Source of the DNA: Lepiota brunneoincarnata
Lineage: Eukaryota; Basidiomycota; Agaricomycetes; Agaricales; Agaricaceae
Assembly (NCBI GenBank): GCA_023014365.1
Contig: JAEBUN010000048.1
Coordinates: 211,637-275,636, forward strand
DNA length: 64,000 bases
Reading direction: 5' to 3'
Shown: positions 11,688 to 22,284 of the stretch, in pieces
Layout of the letters: each line of letters starts with the position of its first letter
Position numbering within the stretch: the first letter of the stretch is position 1
Position numbers and translations under genes: made by a program
Notes under the pieces: model-generated
Database searches by the model: none
What the model saw: the letters and a program-made list of their open reading frames with translations, nothing else
Told to the model about the DNA's origin: nothing

Positions 11688-14351
11688 ATGACTCACAGCC
11701 CCTACCCTGTCAACCCTCCCCTCGACTACGGTAATTCAATTGACCACCCTTATAGGGCTGTGGATCCATTCGCCGCCTCTATCCAACTTGGACTTCGGAG
11801 GAATCGTAGGAGGAGTACCATTAATAGTATCGATGAGATTGGTCTTCCGCACGCCTCTGCCACACGTCCTCCAAGCCCAGTCCATGATCATGCCCCGACT
11901 CGTGGTCAATCCAGGCGCAGTTCCCAGCGACGACAGCAGCATCTCCAGAGTCGGCCCAGCGTCCAGCATGGAACTAGACCCTCAAGCCCTGCAATGGATA
12001 TCCCTCTCGTTGCCGACTCGCCGAGATCCTTTAATACCCTCTCGCTCCCAGGAAATATATCACCCCCGCCTCATCTTGGGGGCACCAGCCGACTATTTTA
12101 CCAGGGCTCTCACACTTCTTTGGCACGAATCGACGATCCAGACGGAGCCGTCGTACCTTGAGTCGGGACCGCATATTCTCGATTTTCACCGACACACCAC
12201 CCCTTCCACTCCTGGATTTTCCCCTCGTCGAGCGCGGCGAGATGCCATGGATACGACAGGAACCATTCCTGAGCATCCTGCCGAGCCCGTCTCTATCCAT
12301 CCCCGATTAGCGATGGGTCTTGAGTCGAGAGAACTTGAACTCACCGAGGAAGACTTTGGTACCCAGCCATTCATACAGAATCATTCCATCCCACGCCATC
12401 CTTCTCCCGGGGCAGCCTCGTATCCGTCCTTGCACCACCGGCGAGGAACACACACTTCACCATCATCACCATCAGCTACCGCAGCTCAGCACCACCAGGG
12501 GACTCCGAAGATCATCTACCGGGATCCCCGAATCCTTCTTGCGGGTACACTGTCAGAATGCCCCCCAATTAGATGATTCGACCGCCCACACCCCTGACAT
12601 ACCACTCAAAGACTACATCACAACGTTTCTTTGCACCACTCTACCCAGCCAAGTGTACCTTCACTGTCTCCTCCGCTTGCCATACATGTACTTTTCCCGA
12701 GTAAGCCAGATTTTTGAGGCTGCTGATCTAACGCTGGAGGAAATCAAAGAAATGGCATTAAAGGCGGGCGCCGAGGATAAGATGACATATCAACATTACA
12801 TGGCGAGATCTGGGAAGCAGTCCAAGCTCCCTGCGGCGTATCTTCGGCTTAAGAAAAATTGGGAGTATTTTATTGATAATCTCATGCGAGAGTGGAAGAC
12901 ACTCAATATCATTTCTGGTCTACTCCTCTCGTGAGCAATCCTTTCGGGTCATGATGGGTGGTAAAGCTATGCATCTGATGCTACTTGTCAGGGGAATCTT
13001 GACTGTTTTCCAGATTGAAGGAGCTAGCGCCGACCCTATTACTCGCCATGCTGCCTTTTGGTCGCTTATCTGCGCTCTCCTTAGCCTGCTATACGGCTGT
13101 TTCTTTATCGTCAGGTTTTCAAGCATGCGAAAAGCCTATAAGGCAGCCGAATGGGCGATAGTATGTATTACCTATGACACTTCCCTCAAACTTCGGCTTA
13201 TCCTGAGCAGGCTGCACAAAATAGTCAGACAATGTTCTGGAATGTCTGGATCATGCTCGCAATGCCGGCAATATGGCTAGTTTGGTGAGCAATAGCCAGG
13301 CGCGGAAAACTCGAGGTCCAAAAGTCTGATAAGAGCACCTAGGTCAATCCTCGCTTACGTTGTCTGTATCATGTCGTTCATGTGGAGAGTTCAACCCAAC
13401 CAAACGGTGTACCCCCAGGCCAATCCTCTATCCATCGAAGCTTTGCGATTATTCATCTCCTCTGTGTTTGTCATTGGAGTCCTCTATGCTGTCCTTATTA
13501 TCAATACGCTGCGGCAATATGGTGCTCGTATGGACAAGGCATGGAGCGAACGGATCGAAGGATTCATTCAACAATCATCCAAGCATCAGTGGCCCAACTC
13601 GCAGATGGGTTCACCTCCTATTAACGGATTCAGAGTTGTCCCGCCTACTCCCCCAACGCGCTTCGGCACTCTTGCACGCTCTTCACCTAAAACGCCTATG
13701 ATGCAACCCTTCATTCCACTGAGACCAGAAACACCTACACACCCATCTGTTCACCGACATCCCAACGGCGCCTTACCTTTTGTGGAATCTCGTCCCCACC
13801 AAATGCGAATTGTTACAACCAGTGGTCCTCTCCAATCCCTAAGCCGGTCTACACCGGACGTAGCGATCCAGGAACCGGGCATGCATCACGCAGAGCTATC
13901 ACCCTCAAGCCGATACTCTGACCCACCACGAGATTCTGAAGAGTTCCAGACTTCCGATGAGCGAGTACAATCCCTGGAGCTTCCAAATCCACTGTTTGCG
14001 GTGGGGGAGCTAGAAGGGATGACCCCACCAGATGAACTTGACGATTCGTTGACGATTGAAGAAGAGGACCGGAAGTCAATAGGGTATGAATCCTCCAATT
14101 CTGGACTCATTCCCGAACATCCATTGTCGCCGCTAATGCTGGACAACACACCCGACACTCGAGATAATCCGGAAGGTTTTGGAGTACAGAGCACTGAGGG
14201 CAGACTACAGAATAGGATTGAGGAGGGAGTTGGTGGGGTAAGTCACTTGGCGTCGGCGGGTGAGCCAGGAACGGAGAGTCGGTCTTTGTATTCTATTCCT
14301 ACTTCGGAGGCCGTTCACAAATCGGGGCCAAACAATGAGGAACCTTTATAG
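11688..14351 (+). CDS. Four-TM protein with disordered termini, paralog 1
   Basis: Family not recognised by name; function unknown. N-terminal exon starts at 11688 and reads HPYRAVDPFAAS, then INSIDEIGLP and Ser/Arg/Pro-rich sequence. At least one intron between about 12100 and 12560 is needed to move into the downstream frame and was not resolved. The membrane core is clear: a cytosolic helical block (QVYLHCLLRLPYMYFSRV, then ADLTLEEIKEMALKA), then EWKTLNIISGLLLS | GILTVFQIEGA across intron 12931-12991. Further exons are 12992..13160, 13211..13284 and 13343..14351. Hydrophobic segments lie near 12900-13010, 13050-13115, 13240-13385 and 13444-13512. The ~270-residue tail is Pro/Ser/Glu-rich. 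Paralog 2 at 19055-21778 shares DPFAAS, the helical block, all four TMs, the three core intron positions and even core exon lengths (169 and 74 nt; 56 whole codons in the first). Probably duplicated locally. Confidence 0.8.
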
Positions 14352-14550
14352 TTAATTATTATTAATACCCAACAAATGCGTGGCCGGGGCCACTTTTTTT
14401 GCCTCCGTCACAGAACACTACCAGGACTGTGTGACCCGTCACTACTTTCTTCGATCATCCACAAATCGATAAGGATAAGCAGGAAGTCTAAACGTTCTAC
14501 TTCGCACAAGTGAGTGGAAAAATATCACCGTTTGCCCTGCTGACTCGGGT

Positions 14551-15942
14551 GTGAAGATGGAAAGAAGAGACGGACACCCAGGCATTCAGGGCCTGCCCCT
14601 GGAAATCCTCGTCAAGATATTGGCATGTGTCATGGCCATTACAATGCCCGATACTGAAGGTGGTGGCCCTTTCCGCGTACTCGTACCTCCTCAACTGGAC
14701 TCTCAGTACCTGATCCTCATGCAAGTCTGCCGGAGGTGGAGGGCTGTGATTATTAATAGCCCCATTTTTTGGGTCCGCTATCGGTTGGAAGCTACTGGCA
14801 GACTTAACGAGGGCCGCCCGGAAAACCAGACATCCCTCAGCTTGACTAAGGAGTGGATATCCCGTGGGAGAGATTGTCCTAAGGATCTTGTTGTCCTTGA
14901 TCATTGGTCCGAAACCGTGGCCGATGCCAACCATCTCTTGGCGTCCTCACTTCCAATGATTGATAATATATTGCACGTCATCGCTGAGAGAGTGTGCAAA
15001 CTACATTTTTCGGGCTTGGATGTGCCGGGTTGGAACTCCCTTTTGATGCTGCCTCCTGCCTCGTTCCCGTTACTCGAGGACTTCTCGATTCGTTGCACCT
15101 TTCTGGATAGAGCTTACGCATCACAGAAATCAGCAAACCCAGTATTTTTAAACGCTCCCTTGCGCTTCGTCAGTATCCACGCTGATGATCTCTCACTTAA
15201 ATTCGATATCGCCGACCTCGGGTTCTCGTATAACAGACTCCGCACTCTCAAGTTGAGCTCGAACAACTGGGAGATTGGTCTGAACAGACTCTGCGAAATC
15301 CTCAAGCAGTGTGGATGTCTCGAGACTCTCAACATAGGAATGAACATCACCCTCGACGATCTCGATGCGTCAGAAGACCTACAGATAGTTACGCTTCCCC
15401 ACTGCCGAGAGTTTAGTATGACCCCCAGCTTCTTTACCCACGCCTATTGGCGGCTCGGCCAGCTCGTTGAGTTGCCTTCACTCGAATTATTCAGTATAGA
15501 CTGCTTCAGAGGGATACCCCAGGTCCCATGGCAGTTTACTTGGTACAACCGTCTTCTGTCCCCAAGCATCGATCGACTCAAGACGCTACTTCTTCCCCAA
15601 TATTCCGCCCCTCCTGTCATTCCCGAGTTGATCCACATACTCCACGGGGCTATAAAACTAGAGAGCCTCGGGTTGGGAAACTGTGGGCCCCGTGTTGTCG
15701 ATATTCTTGGACGGATCTTGCGAGGAGCCTTGTGTCCTCTCCTAACCGACCTCTCGATTATAGACAAGAGGATCACTTATGAAATCGTTGTAGCCGTTCA
15801 TGAGCTCTACATCTCCCCTATGAGGCCGGCGATTCCCCTTCGCAAGGTGTGGTTTGTCGATCGCTCAGGCCATGGCGAATTTGTTGATTTGAAGAAACGG
15901 GCACGGAATATGTTGGATGGGCTCCGGAAGGACCGGGCTTGA
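14551..15942 (+). CDS. F-box protein, single exon
   Basis: 463 aa. The N-terminus has an F-box-like motif (IQGLPLEILVKILACVM near residues 11-28, continuing to LMQVCRRWRAVIINSPIFWV near 53-72), the SKP1-binding module of SCF ubiquitin ligases. The remainder is Leu-rich with irregular repeat-like segments (LRTLKLSSNNW, LETLNIGMNI, LESLGLGNC, LTDLSIID), as in the large fungal F-box families with degenerate LRRs. The target is unknown. No intron is evident. It sits between the two four-TM paralogs, so it was either inside the duplicated segment or arrived after the duplication. Confidence 0.85.
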   Translation: MKMERRDGHPGIQGLPLEILVKILACVMAITMPDTEGGGPFRVLVPPQLDSQYLILMQVCRRWRAVIINSPIFWVRYRLEATGRLNEGRPENQTSLSLTKEWISRGRDCPKDLVVLDHWSETVADANHLLASSLPMIDNILHVIAERVCKLHFSGLDVPGWNSLLMLPPASFPLLEDFSIRCTFLDRAYASQKSANPVFLNAPLRFVSIHADDLSLKFDIADLGFSYNRLRTLKLSSNNWEIGLNRLCEILKQCGCLETLNIGMNITLDDLDASEDLQIVTLPHCREFSMTPSFFTHAYWRLGQLVELPSLELFSIDCFRGIPQVPWQFTWYNRLLSPSIDRLKTLLLPQYSAPPVIPELIHILHGAIKLESLGLGNCGPRVVDILGRILRGALCPLLTDLSIIDKRITYEIVVAVHELYISPMRPAIPLRKVWFVDRSGHGEFVDLKKRARNMLDGLRKDRA

Positions 15943-16530
15943 CGTTGAGCTCTTTAGTAAGCTCAGCTTTATGTGTTTCGTGGGCTAGCTTACGGATTTG
16001 GTATTTACAATAGAGCAGGGCGGCTTCTGGGATGAAGTAAACTGGGCCTAGAGTACCCGCGGTGAATAGGGATGAGGTGAGATATATGCATGTAAGGAGC
16101 GAATTTAACACGCTTTAATCACTGCCCATGTAAATGATCTTGTTGATGTTCAGGTAAATTGGATATCGAGTACTTGGGTAACCGGCTCAGGGAGAAGGCT
16201 TTGTGTGGGATGCGTTTTTTGTGTCTGGTGCTCTAAAAACCGGCATAGAGGAAGTCTGGACCCACAACGAAGCCGACGTGCCTACCGTTGGCCTTTATAG
16301 AATGCCATAGAGGGCACGTTCCTCATCTGCTATAGCTCCGGCTTAATTGGCTATGTCAAAGCGGTCCGGCTACAGCAAATCCCTAGATAGCTGCGATTGT
16401 GTTTGGGGCTGAACACGAGCTCATGCGTTATCACCTTCCACTGGGCATAGAACATAATCTTTATTTATATGCGGTGCGGTGCGCGCAGGAACAAGTGCAT
16501 TAGGTGATGGAAAGCAATTGTATTGAGCAT
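15943..16530. other. Intergenic, about 590 bp, convergent ends
   Basis: Lies between the 3' ends of the F-box gene (+) and RPL37 (-). A - strand frame at 16111-15818 overlaps the F-box 3' end in antisense and has one hydrophobic stretch but no homology I can name. Nothing else seen. Confidence 0.4.
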
Positions 16531-17277
16531 TCACGCCTCCGCCGATTTCGGGGCTCTTTTCTTAGCGACAGTGTTCTCTCTAATAGATGGTATTAGCAGG
16601 TGGATACACAAGGAAAGCTGCGAAAATGATTAAATTAACCGTAAACTCACCTGAATCCATTCTTGAATCTCCGTGATACATGCCTCAAAGACCTCATCCT
16701 GCCGGTGCCAGTCGTCTTTCTACGTTTCGCCTTCTGACCCCATTCGTAGGAGCGGATCTTGGCGGATGGATAGCCGCACGAAGCGCAAGCTGGGCATTTA
16801 TGGTAAGAATCAGCGCCCTCTGCACTAGACTGGGGCACACACTTTTGTGTTGCCTGTGGAATGCACGATTCCCGCAACGGCGGCAGAGAGTGTGGGATTT
16901 GGTGTGCCGTTTACTATTAGAGAGGGTCCCAAGTTAACGACGTTAAGCGGGGAGTACGATGGCAGCGTGAACGCACCCGAAGGACGAGGTACCTTGAAAA
17001 TGAGGGAGGTCAGGCTGAAACGAATGAAAGCAAATCCAGGACGTACCTTTTGTCTAATGATTTTTGTACGACAGAGACACAAAAGGAGTTAGTAATGCCA
17101 TTCGATCGGACGGTGGAGGACGAAAGAAGCGTAGCGCAGAGTCGATGGCAGTCCAAACGACATCCAACTGCATCCATATGCATCCAGCACATCCAATCCT
17201 TATTTTTCGATGCGATAGGCGGCAAATAGTATGGTAAAGCGGCCTTATGCGATATGCCATGAGAACGAACTCACCAT
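16531..17277 (-). CDS. RPL37: 60S ribosomal protein L37 (eL37), six exons incl. 3-, 7- and 16-nt pieces
   Basis: Zinc-binding protein of the large cytosolic ribosomal subunit. Reading on the - strand: ATG 17277..17275; 17053..17047 (7 nt); 16992..16977 (16 nt); 16913..16843; 16789..16651; 16579..16531. Total 285 nt = 94 aa, the family's normal size. Joined pieces give MTKGTSSFGKRHTKSH, then CRRCG ... CASCG (two CxxC halves of the zinc site), then [26 protein letters not shown], and [17 protein letters not shown]. Every intron is GT-AG (17054-17274, 16993-17046, 16914-16976, 16790-16842, 16580-16650), and all junctions restore the conserved protein, so the tiny exons are well supported. The first coding exon is only the ATG, followed at once by GTGAGT. 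Longest intron 221 nt; introns in 5' ends of ribosomal protein genes often affect expression. Confidence 0.95.
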
Positions 17278-17484
17278 CTCGCCGTGTTCTTGAGGATGTT
17301 GCTATTGCGGTCGATGTGTATTGGGAGGGCCACACTTTCTTTGTTGATGGCTGTTAGGCTCGGCCGGAATGCGTGGGAAATATATGCCTCTCTTGCTATA
17401 AGGGCTACATCAAACCATTGTCACGGTCGAGCCTTGCTGAGAGTCCATTGAACCCTTTCCCGCTCCCACCACTTAACCTTCCAG

Positions 17485-17847
17485 TCAGATATAATCATCT
17501 GCTACACGTGCCTCTCTCTCCCAGTTATTTCGTATTGCTAACCTGATATTCGGAGGGACGGCAATGCGGCCGCGCGTGTCAAAGTGGGAGGGAGAATATC
17601 TTTGTACCCACCCAGAGACTTGGCTAGGTGCGTTTCCAGCTTTTGTAAGTTGTTCGGCGGACAATTGATCCATTCTTTTCACTCTTTGCTTGGATCTCCC
17701 AAATGTCTTTGTCGGGTGGGTATAGTCAATTGCCGTCGGCCAATGAATTCTCCACGGTACCCCGGTAGAAATTTCATCTGCTTCGTTCTGGGCCTCGTTC
17801 TGGGCCTCGTTCACCGCCTGCCCTTGTAAACACCCTGGTATGTGCAT
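17485..17847 (-). CDS. Hypothetical small protein (uncertain)
   Basis: Open frame of 120 codons upstream of RPL37 and on the same strand. It has a short near-repeat (NEAQNEAQNEADE), a basic middle (FGRSKQRVKRMDQL) and a region that looks conserved in style (SGWVQRYSPSHFDTRGRIAV). A possible donor (AG|GTTAGC) follows PPNIR near 17530, and a further open stretch downstream contains DWKVKWWERERVQW, so the true gene may have a spliced 3' end. I could not find a frame-consistent junction. Product unknown. Confidence 0.35.
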   Translation of the reverse strand: MHIPGCLQGQAVNEAQNEAQNEADEISTGVPWRIHWPTAIDYTHPTKTFGRSKQRVKRMDQLSAEQLTKAGNAPSQVSGWVQRYSPSHFDTRGRIAVPPNIRLAIRNNWEREARVADDYI

Positions 17848-19054
17848 AGATGACTTGTGAAGGCGATTGACTTGACGGTCTCATTATAGAATCTGCCTCT
17901 CGGCTACCGTTGACTCCGCCTCAATAATCTTGAGCTCTTAGAAACTCTTCCAGCAGCGTGCCACCTTAAAATTCCGCATTTTTGATTGGCACCTCGCCCT
18001 CTGCTCAGCTTCCCAACCCTGATCCTTCCCGGCCATGTGTTCATAACCCACTCTTCCCCTACAGATGGCGCGAGCGTCCCCTTATCACCAACCGATAGAC
18101 TGGCCGAGTTCCGTTGAACTTGTCAAATTCGTGGGGTTAATTCCCGCTTCGCGTGTGGTCGAGGGGTTCCGGCATTTGTACGCCACCTCATGATGCTTTG
18201 CAAAGGAGCTCTACGATCGCATCATCTTCGGACTATGTTCTACCTCCCTAGATTCCGATTCGTCGTATCTCTACGGCATATGAGTAAACCAGAAGCAGTC
18301 CAAGCCAGTCATCTCACGAAGATATGGAATGAATGAATCGTAATAGTGGTATTGGTAGGAACGCGAAACTTTTCACGGAGGAAATTCCATATTGGCTGGC
18401 TTTGTTGGGCACGATACCTCAGACTCGACAACAAGGCAGTGCCCCTTGTACCCCGTAGATAAGCCGTTGGCGCTGTCAACCTGAAGGCTGGCGAACTGCC
18501 CATTCACCGTGGTAACTGTTGGGTGTGTGGGGGAGTCTGCTGTCAGAGCTTCTCAGTGTATTTTTAAAGACCCCTCGCGGTTGCTGGTATCCTCCACGTT
18601 TTGAATCCCGAATATAACCTGACCGATGAATGAAATCACAAGGGAGCCTGGTGATTACTGCGGTTGGTCGTCCCTGAAACGCCAACATATTACTGCTGCC
18701 GCTAGAAGGATTCAAAAATTTGAGTTTAGTGCATTTGAGCAACAAACGCCATGGTTGTTTGTTTAACGTTTAACGTACGTATATATCTAATGTACGGGAA
18801 CTCAGGAACAAGAACGGCTTGCTCTCCAAAGCACCGATTTTCACTCTTCTACCACCGGTCAGCACGTGTTACACTCCTGCTTCCTTGCCAGTTTCGGTTG
18901 CTATTTTGACTCGTGCGGCCCTGAAACGCCTGAAAAGCTGTGTAGTTCACATCACATTACTGTCCCAGAATAAATGTCAATCAACAAAATTTCCCTCAAG
19001 CTGTTCTCGACTTGCTCTCTCCCCTTCACCCCGCAATTCTTGCTCACGGCGGAC
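17848..19054. other. Intergenic, 1.2 kb
   Basis: Promoter side of the second four-TM paralog (+). Short frames on both strands show no domain or splice continuity. A direct pair GTTTAACGTTTAACGTACG sits at about 18760-18778. No RNA gene seen. Confidence 0.4.
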
Positions 19055-21778
19055 ATGCAAAACGACCAGGAAGCTACCCCTTCACGCTCACGGGGTCGAT
19101 GGGGCCGAACTATGCACGCATACAAGTCCGTAGACCCTTTCGCGGCCTCCGTTTCCCAAAGCATTAAAAACTTGGGTCCCCAACCTGATGTTCAGACCAT
19201 GGATGATATCGGACCGCCTAGTATCCCGTCCCGTTCGTTCCCCACCCGAGCTCACCACTATCCCTACCCCCACACTGTTCAACAGCCCATTCGGCGTCCT
19301 GCACTTCATGATGCCGTGTTTCCATCAATCCCAGTGGCAGCGGTATCTCCCCTACTATCTCCACCTCCAGCTGTAGGGCCTGAACCTACCGTCATTTATC
19401 CCACCAGTTGTGAGCGCACCGCATATTCCCGCTGCACACGGATATAGTCCTCCTCCAGTATTGGTTGGATCATCGTACCCTCAAAACGTTGGATCGAGAC
19501 CACCGCCCATAATAATTCAAATGGGTCGATCACCCACCCCAGGTCCTGATAGTAGACGCGTTCCGGATCGCTCACATTCTCCGCCTCGCTCATCTCGGCA
19601 CAGGGGACGTGCTCGGTACCGTTCGCGTTCTTGGTCCCGCTCACCTCAATACCTAATAAGTCGTCCACCTTCCCGGTCTCGCTCACCTCGATCCCACAGA
19701 AGGAGACGGAGGCGCACGTCTTCTCGTTCCTGTTCGTTTCAGGGCGCCGATGGCTCAGAGCAGAGCTATGGTTCCCCTGTTCTTTACCATAGTATGGAAT
19801 CGCGGGCGTCCGTAAGCTCATGCGCAAGTATGCGGAGTGTCTCTCTAGCAGCTAGCATCCCCTCTACTATAGAATATCTCAGTGACCGCGAGACCAGGGC
19901 GAATTCACCCCGCGTCACCTCACACACTCGTACTCCTGAATGCCAGTATGCTTCTGCGTCTCCACAGCGGAGAGTATCTCCTGATCCACCCAAACTCGAT
20001 TCGCCCGTGCTATCCTCTGTGGCTGCTTCTCGCGTACAACTGACGCCCAAGGCTCAAGTCAGATAAAAAGGAAGACTACACACCTGAATACCCCCGCCCC
20101 TTGAGCCGTGCCAGTACCCCAGAACCATCTGTGCAGACCTCACAGTCAGATGAGGAAGGTCTTGAGCTGCGACACTATGCTCGAGCTTTCCTTCTCGACA
20201 CTTTGCCCCGCCAGGTATACCTGCACTGCTTGCTACGCCTTCCATACCTCTATTTTGCCCGAGTCGATCGCATATTCCAGGACGCCGATTTAACGCTCGA
20301 AGAAATTAAGGATATGGCACTGAAGGCCACAGCAGAGGATAATCAGGCGTTCCACGACAACATGGTACACCTCGGTTACTATCACTACCCAGAAACCACC
20401 AGCCTATCGCCTGCATATCAGAGACTCAAGCTCGGCTGGGAGCACTTTATTGATAATCTCATGAGGGAGTGGAAGACCTTAAATATTATCTCCGCTCTAT
20501 TGTTGTCGTAAGTCTCCACATCAGTTTCTCGGCGTTTGTTTGACTTGAGTTCTGCAGGGGAATTCTGACCATGTTCCAGATCGACGGAGCCTCTTCCGAT
20601 CCCGTTACTCGATATATGGCATTCTGGTCCCTTCTTTGTGCACTGCTAAGCCTGCTGTATGGGTGTTTGTTCACTGTTCGGTTCTCTACTATGCGCAAAG
20701 CGTACAAGGCTGCCGAATGGGCATTGGTTTGTCCAGTCAAGTCGTATTCGCTTTTCAAGCTCATGTAGAAATAGGAAGCGCGGAGGCACCAAACAGTTTT
20801 ATGGAACGTCTGGGTCATGTTGGCCATGCCAGTCGTTTGGCTAGCCTGGTATGCTCTTTTTCCAATAAATTTCTCCTAAACTTATCGCGTTGCAGGTCCA
20901 TCCTCACATACGTCATTTGCATTATGTGCTTCATGTGGCGTGTCCACACAACCCTTCCAGCCGACTTTGTCTTTTCCGTAACACCCTCCATGGAACTTGG
21001 TTTGCGTATATTCATTTGCCTTGTCCTCGGCGTTGGTGTTCTCTATGGCATACTCATCATCAATACTTTTCGACATTACGGTACGCAGATGGACGAAGCG
21101 TGGAAACGACGTGTGGGGGGTTTCATCGCACAATCTGCCCTCCAACCTCCTGATTCTCAGCCAGTCCCTCCACAATACTACCAATCTCCTATTATTATCC
21201 CACGCTCAAAAACACCTAGCATCAAGTCGAACGCCAGCTACCTGCTTCCATATGTTGCGGCAATGGCTCCGAAGGGGCTTGCAGGTTCCCCAGTAGTCCT
21301 CCCATCGCGACCGCCTTCAGGACACTCTTTATCTCGCTCGCGCAGTTCCCGGCAATATCGTTCCCCAATAGAACCAGCGTCCCCCAAACCATCAAATCAC
21401 TCACTGCTACCGGGTACCCCACATTTGCGCAGCCAGCATTCCCGTTATCGATCCCTATCCCCAGTACACGTGTCCGTACAAAAACGTGCGCTTGACCACA
21501 ACTGGCCCCGCGAAATAGACCCGGACGATGCTGGGAGGAGCAATACCCCACCAAGGAATGGGAGCCGCCCAGGAACAATACATAGCGTGCAGCCAAGGGG
21601 CCCTCCCTCTCCAATCCGGACCCAACCACTACCTGTGCCTCCTCATCCCACATCCACTTCGTCAGGGCCACAAGTGCCTGAACTAACTTACAAATCTGCT
21701 CGACGTGCTGCTGTTGAACCAATGTCCTCAAGCTCTGAAATTGTGGAAGATGCCCAGCCGCCACTAGTTGGTGATTAG
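19055..21778 (+). CDS. Four-TM protein with RS-rich N-terminus, paralog 2
   Basis: Paralog of the 11688-14351 gene; function unknown. Start 19055 (MQNDQEATPSRSRGRW) is preferred over the in-frame ATG at 18974 because it places DPFAAS at nearly the same distance as in paralog 1. Exons: 19055..19409, 19459..about 20058, about 20138..20507, 20558..20726, 20775..20848, 20896..21778; the second intron's edges are not fixed. The second exon encodes many Arg-Ser and Ser-Pro pairs (RYRSRSWSRSPQY), likely a phosphorylated disordered region. The membrane core matches paralog 1 closely: LHCLLRLPYLYFARV, ADLTLEEIKDMALKA, SGILTMFQIDGA, WSLLCALLSLLYGC, WNVWVMLAMPVVWLAW, FICLVLGVGVLYGILIINTF. The tail is Ser/Pro-rich. 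Core introns lie at identical positions in both genes, strong evidence for duplication. Confidence 0.82.
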
Positions 21779-22284
21779 TCAGGAGACCCTTGAAGGACTG
21801 TGAGCTGTGAGGGGGGAAACTCGCCTGCGTGCAGAATCCGTCCCTGCACACATTTGATTTAGGTGTTTAAGTAGCACATTTGTGCTTAGATACCTTAGCT
21901 CCTCACGATGAGGATGTCTCCGCTGCCATAGGACCCCCGATAGACTACAGTGTAACGGACTACAGTTTTCCGACTTACAGTTTCACTCTCTCAGTCTCTC
22001 TCTCTCTTGCACTCTCTCTAAAGTTTCCCTACGGTCTCTCACTCAACCAGAGTTGTATTCCCTTCCACGAGGTCGAGAAGACGAGCCCAGCAACCGTTTC
22101 GCCTGTTGCACTCGTTTGTACCATTTTTATTGCTAACGCGACACTCGCATTACAGAGCTGTAGTCCTCACAAATGAAAAAAGAAAAGAAACTGAGTATGA
22201 TGGATGGAATGATTGTTGGATAAGCATGCATAACTTGAGAATAAGAGGTCGCCTGAAGGCTCAATCATTTATCTCCCTATTGTC
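21779..22284. repeat. Dispersed repeat copy and spacer
   Basis: About 21868-21975 resembles 42884-42990 in the same orientation. Both contain AAGTAGCACA, CTTAGATACCTTAG, TCCTCACGATGAGGATGT-like sequence, CTGCCATA and ACTACAGTTTT, at roughly 80% identity by eye. Just upstream, 21826-21858 (TGCAGAATCC...CCTGCACACATTTG) also resembles 54829-54860. This suggests a dispersed non-autonomous repeat or a solo terminal repeat. No coding capacity seen; class unknown. Confidence 0.55.

Noticed and set aside
11740..12576. 278-codon frame overlapping paralog 1's first exon
   Set aside because: The other frame (from 11688) carries the DPFAAS and SIDEIGLP blocks shared with paralog 2, so this one is at most partly used after an unresolved intron.
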